30,638 bases of DNA from JBAZCO01 sp041654915 (GTDB taxonomy: Bacteria; Bacillota; Clostridia; Christensenellales; DTU072): NCBI GenBank assembly GCA_041654915.1, contig JBAZCO010000007.1, positions 1 through 30,638 on the forward strand. Direction: 5' to 3'. The notes under the pieces were generated by a model. It had not been told where the DNA came from, made no database searches, and worked only from the letters and a program-made list of their open reading frames with translations. The translations under genes and the position numbers were made by a program. The first letter of the stretch is position 1. Each line of letters opens with the position of its first letter. Shown piece by piece: positions 7,743-13,753 of the stretch.

Positions 7743-9187
7743 TGTTTAGTTTTTTAGGCGCTGCATTCAGCAACGGTGTTATGGTATTGTTTTTAATTAT
7801 GATAATATTGGCTACGATAGGTTCAATATTTTTGCTTATTAGGTCGATATTAAAGGAAAGAAGGCGTTGGAAACAACAGATCGAACAGAGCGGGCTAATC
7901 TCTTACGAAAATCTTGAGGACATTGCAAAAGACCATATCCAACACAACAAAAAGACGGACTTTAGCTTGATTCGCATAGATATATCCGAGAGCGCATCAC
8001 TTTTGAAAAGTCTGGGAGAGTTGCAATACAACAATGCGCTTGCCCAATTAATCAACTCTTGGCGGGGGCTAATGGATGGCTCGGTTAGGATATCTAAGCG
8101 CAACGAGGAGAGCATATATATTTATTTAAAAGTTAAGAATAGCCCGGGATTTATAGACCATCTGTGCTTTTTATTGATAAGCGAATCAAAAAAGAGTATT
8201 ATCATTGCCGGCACGCTCAAGGTAGACTTTGATATTAATATCAGCGTGGTGTCCTATCCCGATGCGGGCAGAACTTATGACGAACTTAAACAAAACCTAA
8301 AGCTTGCTATGGTTGCCGCTAAGCGCAAAGGCATAAACCAATTTGCCGCATATGACATTGCCCTTGCCAACAAGGAAACCGAAGAATACAAAAACTATAT
8401 GGAGATAAAGAGCGCAATAGAAAACAAGGAGTTTACCCTGTACTATCAGCCGATTATCGATTTTAATACTATGGAAGTTTATGGTGCGGAGTCACTGCTC
8501 CGCTGGAAACACAAGGAAAAAGGTGTGTTGCCGCCGTCCACATTCCTTAATATTATGGAGCATACGGGCGATATCAATTGGGTGGGCTTTTGGTCTATCG
8601 AACAGCTGTTTAAGCAGTCGGTACAATGGAAAACGCAGTACCCCGATAGTTCTTTCATTCTAACATTCAACCTTTCCCCCAAACAGTTAATGAATCCTCT
8701 TTTGACGGACGAACTGCGCCGCTTAGTAAAGAAATACCGCCTAACTCCTGCCGATTACTGTGCGGAGATAATGGAGTTTACGCTGCTAGAGTCCTTTGAT
8801 ATGGTAAAGGACAATATAGTGAGAATGCAACAAATGGGCTTTATGGTGGCGGTGGACAACTACGGCAGCGCCCACTCCTCTTTGCAGAGTTTAACTAATC
8901 TATCGGTAAATATCATTAAGCTTGCTAGGAGCTTTATCAACGAGGCGCAAAACAACGAGATGACATATAATATTATCACGATGCTATTGAAGTATACCAA
9001 AAAGAATAATATTAAGATTATTGCCGAGGGCGTGGAGAAAGAGGAGTACTTTGAGTATGTAAAAACTTTGGGGATAGAGTACGGGCAAGGATATCTGTTT
9101 GCCCGCCCTGGTGACCAAAAGGAACTTATGAATGCCGTGGTGCTAACACCGTGGTCGGCTGCAACTGCTCCCAAAACCACAATATAA
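7739..9187 (+). CDS. Membrane GGDEF-like/EAL protein with altered EAL catalytic site
   Basis: N-terminal helix about 13-35, a strongly degenerate GGDEF-like domain about 60-200 with no GGDEF motif, and an EAL domain about 215-470. Some catalytic positions are kept: ESL Glu251, NLS Asn311, EIME Glu343, Lys394, EGVE Glu430 and QG Gln450. The metal motif DDFG reads DNYG (373-376), replacing the second aspartate, and the KID motif reads KLA. In characterised EAL enzymes both aspartates of DDFG bind metal, so I infer weak or no hydrolysis and possibly a c-di-GMP-binding effector role. It overlaps the upstream phosphodiesterase by 4 bases, so a stable pair is plausible. A second ATG at 7742 is better spaced from AAAGGAG and may be the real start. 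Confidence 0.87.
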   Translation: MMFSFLGAAFSNGVMVLFLIMIILATIGSIFLLIRSILKERRRWKQQIEQSGLISYENLEDIAKDHIQHNKKTDFSLIRIDISESASLLKSLGELQYNNALAQLINSWRGLMDGSVRISKRNEESIYIYLKVKNSPGFIDHLCFLLISESKKSIIIAGTLKVDFDINISVVSYPDAGRTYDELKQNLKLAMVAAKRKGINQFAAYDIALANKETEEYKNYMEIKSAIENKEFTLYYQPIIDFNTMEVYGAESLLRWKHKEKGVLPPSTFLNIMEHTGDINWVGFWSIEQLFKQSVQWKTQYPDSSFILTFNLSPKQLMNPLLTDELRRLVKKYRLTPADYCAEIMEFTLLESFDMVKDNIVRMQQMGFMVAVDNYGSAHSSLQSLTNLSVNIIKLARSFINEAQNNEMTYNIITMLLKYTKKNNIKIIAEGVEKEEYFEYVKTLGIEYGQGYLFARPGDQKELMNAVVLTPWSAATAPKTTI

Positions 9188-9374
9188 ATTCAAGTTATAA
9201 ATTTAAATGCTTACTCTTGGTGAGTTAGTTATAGCAAATTATACTATTTTATTAAAACATTATCAATATAATAGCGATAAAGTAACACTATAAATGTATA
9301 ATTTGCCAAATATATTTAAATTCAATGAAAAGTGACTATTTTACTAAAATTTAATTCAAATTAGCATAATTAAC
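9188..9374. other. AT-rich intergenic stretch with a long inverted repeat
   Basis: No credible gene here. The main structure is a perfect 11-base inverted repeat, GCAAATTATAC at 9234-9244 and GTATAATTTGC at 9296-9306, separated by 51 bases. It is not followed by a T-run, so it is not an obvious terminator for the upstream phosphodiesterase gene; an operator pair or a long-loop hairpin is possible. Confidence 0.45.
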
Positions 9375-9403
9375 TTGAAAAATTAGCTTTTTTAGTCTAT
9401 AAT
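9375..9403 (+). promoter_or_regulatory. Strong sigma-A promoter for the 52-codon gene
   Basis: TTGAAA at 9375-9380 and a consensus TATAAT at 9398-9403 with exactly 17 bases between. The predicted transcription start is about 9410, giving a short leader before ATG 9435. Confidence 0.72.
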
Positions 9404-9434
9404 AAATCCAAGATTTTGTGAGGAGAAGGGTAGA

Positions 9435-9593
9435 ATGTTGAAAAACTTAATTTATATGTTAGGTTCAACTGCCGCAATGGAATGCGAGGGGGTAAGAGAT
9501 GTGCTTTATCCTTACGGCGACGAAATTCCCGGGGAGTTCACCGTTATTTTTGAGAATGGAGAAAGCGTAACTGTAAAGTTTATTACCAACTAA
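9435..9593 (+). CDS. Small 52-residue protein of unknown function
   Basis: A complete 52-codon frame, beginning MLKNLIYMLGSTAAMECEGV and ending VTVKFITN. It has its own near-consensus promoter at 9375-9403 and a strong AGGAGAAGGG purine stretch just upstream of ATG 9435. The N-terminal 15 residues are moderately hydrophobic, one cysteine is present (Cys17), and the C-terminal half reads as short beta strands (EFTVIFENGESVTVKFI). It is not recognised as any family. Its position between the c-di-GMP genes and the riboswitch-controlled surface locus suggests, without proof, a regulatory or accessory role. Translation signals are better than expected by chance, so I favour a real gene. Confidence 0.65.
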   Translation: MLKNLIYMLGSTAAMECEGVRDVLYPYGDEIPGEFTVIFENGESVTVKFITN

Positions 9594-9785
9594 ACTTTAT
9601 AACTGCTCAACTAATAGCACGGTGAGCAAAATTAGTTTGCTGTTTTGTCAAAAGTTAACACATCATACCGAGTTGTTCGCATATATATATTAATGTTACT
9701 AAATAGGGTTTTAGCTTTCCACAACGGGAAACAAACTTGTATGTTTTTTAGGGAAAAATAAAAAAAATCTTTTTCAAAAAAACAC
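9594..9785. other. Intergenic region after the small gene, weak terminator-like hairpin
   Basis: No gene is evident. AGCAAA (9625-9630) pairs with TTTGCT (9636-9641) around a 5-base loop and is followed by GTTTTG, a weak candidate terminator for the small gene. A further short hairpin, TTTCC/GGAAA near 9715-9731, precedes an A-rich tract leading to the next promoter. Confidence 0.35.
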
Positions 9786-9814
9786 TTGACAGACTTTTTA
9801 CCCTATGTTACTAT
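9786..9814 (+). promoter_or_regulatory. Strong promoter of the surface-protein locus
   Basis: A perfect TTGACA at 9786-9791 is followed after 17 bases by TACTAT at 9809-9814. Transcription should start near 9821, just upstream of the predicted riboswitch aptamer. Because the promoter looks constitutive and strong, most control probably rests on the leader RNA. Confidence 0.8.
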
Positions 9815-9829
9815 GTTCTTGTATCATTG

Positions 9830-9956
9830 TGGTGCAATAAAACTAAATAAACAAGAAGGGTAAAATTATCGCAAGGTAATGACACAAAACTAGAGGGACT
9901 CTCGCAGTCAGCCAGTTGCCATCAGTGTAATGTATTCAACACGGGTGGCTTTTTTT
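9830..9956 (+). ncRNA. Predicted class I (GEMM-I) c-di-GMP riboswitch with terminator platform
   Basis: The 5' leader aligns with the GEMM-I core in order. AAGGGTAAAA (9856-9865) corresponds to the AGGGCAAAC element, and its first G (9858) matches the ligand-contacting G20. A GNRA-capped hairpin TTATC-GCAA-GGTAA follows at 9866-9879, then GACACAAAACTA (9881-9892) for GACGCAAAGCC. A second hairpin pairs GACT 9897-9900 with AGTC 9906-9909, and CAGCCAGTTGCC (9909-9920) is the usual 3' element. The U9861-A9889 pair replaces the common C-G, which looks like compensating change. A possible closing helix pairs TGG 9830-9832 with CCA 9919-9921 and CAA 9835-9837 with TTG 9916-9918. That strand overlaps the terminator stem, suggesting ligand-promoted read-through. 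The second hairpin is short and lacks the usual tetraloop receptor. Confidence 0.78.
9918..9956 (+). terminator. Intrinsic terminator in the riboswitch leader
   Basis: GCCATCAGTGT (9918-9928) pairs with ACACGGGTGGC (9939-9949) through 11 positions with one A-G mismatch and one G-U pair, loop 9929-9938. Seven T residues follow at 9950-9956. It sits between the promoter and the first gene, so it must be regulated for the locus to be expressed. Its left arm shares bases with the predicted aptamer closing helix. Confidence 0.88.
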
Positions 9957-9972
9957 ATTGGAAGGTGAGGAA

Positions 9973-10698
9973 TTGAGCAGCGTAACAAAGTATTACGGAA
10001 AGCAAAAGAGAAAAAAACTTGTTAACTTAATAATAGCTATCCTTGCCATTCTTTCGCTTATCATAATACTTGTAACAGTCTACGGGCAAAATGTAGGAAA
10101 CTTTGTTGTCGCAGTAGAAACCGATGTTCAGCTTGCTTTGGCGCTATCCGAAACACCTGACTTCGAAAACCAAACCTCTAGGCTTGCCGCAATAGGACTA
10201 AAAGACCAAACCCACGCTACCTACTCCGATATCCCAGAGGATATATCAGAGGGATATGGCTCACAAAACGACGAGGAGAACAAAAGATACTTCGCTTATA
10301 GCTTTTATATCAAAAACACTTCTAAGACAATACTCAACTACACAGCGGAGATTATCTTTAACAAAGCAACACAGGGAGCAGAGTCGGCACTAAGGGTAAT
10401 GGTGATAAAAAATGACGAAATGTCCATATACGCCAAGGCAAAGGAATATCCCCTGTCCGAGGTAGGGCAACCAGAAGACCATTTGGGAACGGGCATACAG
10501 GTAAACTATACGACAATCCCATTCCTGTCCGTGGTGACAATAATGCGGCAGTCGGAAACCCACTTCCCAAGCGGCGCAGTAAATAAATACACTATTGTTA
10601 TGTGGCTGGAAGGTTGGGACAGAGAATGTACCGACGACATAAAGGGCGCTACAATGAAAATGGAAATGCGCTTTAAGGCTTTCGAGGCAGGCAATTAA
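9973..10698 (+). CDS. Membrane-anchored surface protein with C-terminal WLEGWD motif
   Basis: First gene behind the riboswitch. After a basic N-terminus (KYYGKQKRKK) a single hydrophobic helix runs about residues 16-40, followed by roughly 200 extracytoplasmic residues. The C-terminus carries VMWLEGWDRECTDDIKG, the same WLEGWD signature that ends the next two proteins, so the three appear to be distant paralogues. Unlike them it lacks a clear TYAWF-type cleavage boundary, suggesting it stays as a membrane anchor. A role as base or nucleator of the fibre is inference. I chose TTG 9973 because AAGGTG lies 5 bases upstream; the in-frame TTG at 9958 falls directly after the terminator T-run and has no ribosome site. 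241 residues. Confidence 0.82.
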   Translation: MSSVTKYYGKQKRKKLVNLIIAILAILSLIIILVTVYGQNVGNFVVAVETDVQLALALSETPDFENQTSRLAAIGLKDQTHATYSDIPEDISEGYGSQNDEENKRYFAYSFYIKNTSKTILNYTAEIIFNKATQGAESALRVMVIKNDEMSIYAKAKEYPLSEVGQPEDHLGTGIQVNYTTIPFLSVVTIMRQSETHFPSGAVNKYTIVMWLEGWDRECTDDIKGATMKMEMRFKAFEAGN

Positions 10699-10724
10699 TA
10701 TAAGGTAGTAACAAGTAACCATAT

Positions 10725-10756
10725 AAAACAACAAAACAACAAAACAACAAAAAAAA
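10725..10756 (+). repeat. (AAAACAAC)3 low-complexity leader
   Basis: Three perfect AAAACAAC units at 10725-10732, 10733-10740 and 10741-10748, followed by eight A. The stretch cannot fold and lies just upstream of a strong CGGAGG ribosome site, so it may serve as an unstructured translation enhancer or ribosomal protein S1-type loading region for the next gene. Confidence 0.6.
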
Positions 10757-10781
10757 TTCATAAAATCGGAGGATGATTTAA

Positions 10782-11765
10782 ATGAAAAAAGTAACCAAAA
10801 AATTAGCAATATCTATAATGATATTAATGGTAGCGGCATCTCTTGCCATTACCTCAACCTATGCGTGGTTCACAATGAACGACACTCCCGAAGTTGCAGG
10901 CTTTGACCTAGAAGTGACCTCAGTAGACGGCTTGTACATATCACTTGTTCCCGTTTCTGGTGAATACGGCGTTGATGCAACCGGTGCAAACGGCACATTC
11001 AAATCTTATCTAACCAATGAAGAGATTATGGATGAACTTCTTAGGCAATTTGAGGTAGACGAAACTGAGACTTTGAAGAGGCTCACCCACGGCACAAGTG
11101 TCAATGAAAAACCTGCATTTACCATAGAGCCCCACGCAAGTGTTGTAGGAGTTAGAGATAATGAAACTGCTTTTTATAGCTTTAGGATTTATTTCCGCTC
11201 CAACAACCAATATGAAGTAAGTCTTAAATTGGCAACAGAAACTGGCGAAGATGCAAACCTTATGAGTTCTGTAACAACCCAAACCGCAAGCACATTGCCC
11301 AAAGTGCAATATTGGACAGGTAATGAGTTAGGCGGAACAGTGGGTGACGATATTGAAGCAGAGGCAGCCAACGCAGTGCGTATAGCATTTGGCAATTCCG
11401 CTACTGCTGCAGGTATGAAAATATGGGACCCCAACGCAGGCGAAGGTTTTGGCGATGATTATGTTGCAGCAGACCCAGATGCCGACCCCGACCCAATAGA
11501 CGGTGTATATGAGAATGCAGCATTTATGTACTACAACCATGTAAATGTTGATAAGCTTACCTATACTGCACCCGCAACTGCAGTCGTTGATGCTGACGAA
11601 GTTCTTGTTACTCTTGAAGAGACTGGTTCAACTGGCGTATACGAAGGTTTCCTAGATGTTGTTATTTGGCTAGAGGGCTGGGATGGCAATGCTCTCAACA
11701 GCGTGCTTGGTGATATATTCACGACCAGATTAGTATTCAAAGGCGACCTTGTACCCACTCCCTAA
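10782..11765 (+). CDS. SipW-dependent secreted fibre-like protein 1 (WLEGWD family)
   Basis: Predicted secreted surface subunit of 327 residues. The N-terminus, MKKVTKKLAISIMILMVAAS then LAITSTYAWF, is a SipW-type signal peptide with the cleavage region TYA/WF at about residue 28. The mature protein is acidic and lacks internal membrane helices, sortase motif and cysteines. VIWLEGWDGNALNSVLGDIF lies near 295-313, and the C-terminus is RLVFKGDLVPTP. It is clearly paralogous to the next gene in the signal peptide, the FDL(E/N)VTSVDGLYISL segment near 41-55, the FRS-N-Y-V region near 138, the WDPN segment near 215 and the C-terminus. The ribosome site CGGAGG is near-perfect, suggesting heavy expression as expected for a structural subunit. 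TasA-type fibre formation is inferred from the signal class and context, not from fold recognition. Confidence 0.85.
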   Translation: MKKVTKKLAISIMILMVAASLAITSTYAWFTMNDTPEVAGFDLEVTSVDGLYISLVPVSGEYGVDATGANGTFKSYLTNEEIMDELLRQFEVDETETLKRLTHGTSVNEKPAFTIEPHASVVGVRDNETAFYSFRIYFRSNNQYEVSLKLATETGEDANLMSSVTTQTASTLPKVQYWTGNELGGTVGDDIEAEAANAVRIAFGNSATAAGMKIWDPNAGEGFGDDYVAADPDADPDPIDGVYENAAFMYYNHVNVDKLTYTAPATAVVDADEVLVTLEETGSTGVYEGFLDVVIWLEGWDGNALNSVLGDIFTTRLVFKGDLVPTP

Positions 11766-11816
11766 AGATAACGGCTAAACACTTTTATCATCCTAAAATA
11801 TTTATTTACTCTTGTT

Positions 11817-11842
11817 TGGCTAAGGACATTCGTCCTTAGCCA
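11817..11842 (+). promoter_or_regulatory. Perfect 11-bp hairpin between the two fibre-like genes
   Basis: TGGCTAAGGAC (11817-11827) and GTCCTTAGCCA (11832-11842) pair perfectly around the loop ATTC. No T-run follows on either strand, so it does not look like a terminator. It is more likely an mRNA processing or stability element separating the two subunit genes. AGAGGAGG, the ribosome site of the next gene, lies about 20 bases downstream. Confidence 0.7.
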
Positions 11843-11876
11843 GCAAGGGAAATAAGTTAAGAGGAGGAAAAAATCA

Positions 11877-12857
11877 ATGAAAAAGACAACAAAAAAACTG
11901 CTCATATCTATAATGATACTATTAGCGGCAGTTTCTCTTGCAACAGCGACCACTTATGCTTGGTTTACCATGAACAACACCCCCGAGGTGGAGACCTTTG
12001 ACCTAAATGTAACCTCCGTAGACGGGCTGTATATATCGCTAAGCGGAGATGAGGGAACTTTTAAGCAATATATTTCCACCACGGAAATCACCAACCATCT
12101 CTTGGCAAACTTCTCTTATACTGTTGGTGAGGGCGAGGATGCGACTCAAGTGCTTAAAAAACTTACCCATGCTACAACTGAAGGTGACGGTATTTATGAC
12201 ATACCCGCAGACAATAAGATAACCCAAATGAACACAGACGGTACGGAAACAACTAGTTATGAGTTCACATTATACTTCCGCTCCGCCAACGCATATCAGG
12301 TTACCTTAAAGACAACGGGCGATAGTAAAAGCGCTGTGACATCTGTTCAGGGAGAAAACCCGCCTGCCCCCATAGAGGCTTGGGCGGACGGTTTGAGTTT
12401 TGCTAAAGACGGCACTACCGCTGCATTTGACCGTGGTCATGCCATAGCCGCAAGGGCGCAGGACGCAGTGAGAATTGCTTTCTATGATGGCACAAATAGG
12501 TTCTTTTGGGACCCCAATCCAACAAGTGGGTTTACAGATAACACTTATATGGGCAATGTTGCCGCTCGCCACCATAACTTTAAGCATGGCTCTAAGTTTG
12601 GCGATACCATAGATGCCGATGTGCCCGAAGTTGACGGCGGTGGCACTGTAGACCAAGTAATAAGCATAGTGGAGAGCAATGTTAACACAACAGCAACCCC
12701 AACAACGCTATTAACGCTTGTTCTAAATGAAACAACCAACCAATATAACGGCACACTAACTATAACTTTGTGGCTAGAGGGTTGGGATGCAAACGCTCTA
12801 AACAGCGTACTTTCCGACATTATCACCACAGAATTAGTATTCCAAGGGGTACTTTAG
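11877..12857 (+). CDS. SipW-dependent secreted fibre-like protein 2 (WLEGWD family)
   Basis: A 326-residue paralogue of the preceding gene. The signal peptide MKKTTKKLLISIMILLAAVS then LATATTYAWF ends in the SipW-type TYA/WF boundary near residue 28. Shared segments are TMNNTPEVETFDLNVTSVDG, an LYFRSANAYQVTLK strand region, WDPNPTSGF, and the C-terminal LTITLWLEGWDANALNSVLS. The centre (residues about 55-130 and 150-240) differs strongly from protein 1, as expected if the framework is conserved and exposed loops vary. There is no anchor motif. Ribosome site AGAGGAGG sits just before ATG 11877. Together the two are the best candidates for the main surface filament subunits; whether they co-polymerise cannot be read from sequence. 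Confidence 0.85.
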   Translation: MKKTTKKLLISIMILLAAVSLATATTYAWFTMNNTPEVETFDLNVTSVDGLYISLSGDEGTFKQYISTTEITNHLLANFSYTVGEGEDATQVLKKLTHATTEGDGIYDIPADNKITQMNTDGTETTSYEFTLYFRSANAYQVTLKTTGDSKSAVTSVQGENPPAPIEAWADGLSFAKDGTTAAFDRGHAIAARAQDAVRIAFYDGTNRFFWDPNPTSGFTDNTYMGNVAARHHNFKHGSKFGDTIDADVPEVDGGGTVDQVISIVESNVNTTATPTTLLTLVLNETTNQYNGTLTITLWLEGWDANALNSVLSDIITTELVFQGVL

Positions 12858-12884
12858 TATCAATTGGAATAAAATACACAAAAT

Positions 12885-12914
12885 TTAAGCGGGAAAATCG
12901 CATTTCCCGCTTAA
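12885..12914 (+). terminator. 12-bp perfect hairpin after fibre genes, possible partial terminator
   Basis: TTAAGCGGGAAA (12885-12896) pairs perfectly with TTTCCCGCTTAA (12903-12914), loop ATCGCA. The downstream sequence is CAATATAAAAATA rather than a T-run, so termination would be partial at best. It may instead protect the 3' end of the abundant subunit mRNA and lower expression of the genes beyond. The 3' arm overlaps the -35 box of a promoter. Confidence 0.6.
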
Positions 12915-12938
12915 CAATATAAAAATATATGTTATAAT
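12911..12938 (+). promoter_or_regulatory. Internal promoter for the SipW/McrB-like part of the locus
   Basis: TTAACA at 12911-12916 and a consensus TATAAT at 12933-12938 are separated by 16 bases. Transcription would start near 12945. If active, the peptidase, ATPase and adhesin genes could be expressed at a basal level independently of the c-di-GMP leader. Confidence 0.55.
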
Positions 12939-12949
12939 GTTATTACTCT

Positions 12950-12973
12950 ATATATATGTGCGTGTGCGCATAT
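12950..12973 (+). promoter_or_regulatory. 5'-terminal hairpin with alternating purine-pyrimidine tract
   Basis: ATATATGTGC pairs with GCGCATATAT around GTGT (one G-U pair), positions about 12950-12973, right where the internal transcript would begin. The whole tract from about 12949 to 12975 alternates purine and pyrimidine. A 5' stabilising hairpin is the simplest reading; DNA structure such as Z-form or a cruciform is possible. Confidence 0.45.
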
Positions 12974-12999
12974 ATTAGGAGAATAATAACAGGCGGCTT

Positions 13000-13707
13000 A
13001 TGGGCACAATGAATAAGAAAACCGATAACAAAAAAATCGACAAGAAAAAAGTTTTGACGATAGTTAACATCACCGCTAATGTGTTGGTTGTAGTGATTTC
13101 CATTTTTGTACTTCTCTTTGCTATTATGGCTATCACCAATGCAAAAAACGGGTATAACAACCTATTCGGCTCAACCATACTTGCAATAAAGACCGACTCA
13201 ATGGAAGGACCTAACAAAGATTCTTTCAACGAGGGGGATTTGGTTGTCGCAAAAATACTAAACGACAAGCAAAAAGCAGAACTCAAAGAGGGCGATATTA
13301 TCACCTTCTGGGATATGAAAGACGGCAAGAAGGTACTCAATACCCACAGAATCGTAGAAGTTAAAGAGGCGGGCGGAGGTGCAAAATCCTTTGTTACCAA
13401 GGGAGATAAGACTACTGGCAACGACCCCCTAGAGGCAACTTCCGATACGGTTATAGCAAGGTATCAATTCAAAGTTAAAGGCGTTGGCAACATACTACTC
13501 TTTATGCAAAGCAACACAGGCTTTCTTGTATTTGTAGTTTTGCCCTCAATATTGGCTTTAGGGTACTGCGTATATCTGTTTGCGATTAACCTAAAAGGCT
13601 TTAATAAGGAAAAGAAAGCGGACGATGTTGCCGCAGAAAAAGAAAAAATGCGTCTTGAACTCCTTGAGGAGTTGAAGAAAGAGCAGGAGAAAATTAAGGA
13701 AGATTGA
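13000..13707 (+). CDS. sipW: SipW-type (ER-type) signal peptidase I, first copy
   Basis: Membrane serine protease of family S26 that removes signal peptides of TasA-like exports. Residues about 18-45 form the N-terminal helix. The catalytic Ser67 lies in IKTDSMEG, and the general base is a histidine in NTHRIVEV (His116) instead of the lysine of ordinary bacterial signal peptidases, the hallmark of the ER/SipW type. Asp136 and Asp142 in FVTKGDKTTGND fit the third conserved region. A C-terminal helix lies at about 170-195, followed by a charged tail (203-235) rich in Lys/Glu that could form a coiled coil on the cytoplasmic side. ATG 13000 follows AGGCGG closely; ATG 13009 is an alternative start. 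It is the first gene after the internal promoter. Confidence 0.9.
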   Translation: MGTMNKKTDNKKIDKKKVLTIVNITANVLVVVISIFVLLFAIMAITNAKNGYNNLFGSTILAIKTDSMEGPNKDSFNEGDLVVAKILNDKQKAELKEGDIITFWDMKDGKKVLNTHRIVEVKEAGGGAKSFVTKGDKTTGNDPLEATSDTVIARYQFKVKGVGNILLFMQSNTGFLVFVVLPSILALGYCVYLFAINLKGFNKEKKADDVAAEKEKMRLELLEELKKEQEKIKED

Positions 13708-13741
13708 TGGGAAAGCACCCCCGGCAGGTGGTTGTATCCCA
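13708..13741 (+). promoter_or_regulatory. Nested hairpin between sipW and the ATPase gene
   Basis: TGGGA 13708-13712 can pair with TCCCA 13737-13741, and inside it CACC 13716-13719 with GGTG 13727-13730. The structure begins immediately after the sipW stop and ends two bases before GGGAG, the ribosome site for the ATPase gene. It may tune translation of that gene. Confidence 0.4.
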
Positions 13742-13753
13742 CGGGAGTAACGG

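Noticed and set aside
9830..9920. Class II c-di-GMP, glycine or cobalamin riboswitch as identity of the leader
   Set aside because: The ordered elements match GEMM-I; the class II pseudoknot core, tandem glycine aptamers and B12 box were not found.
9958..9972. Upstream TTG (9958) as start of the first surface gene
   Set aside because: It falls directly after the terminator T-run and has no ribosome site; TTG 9973 has AAGGTG at good spacing.
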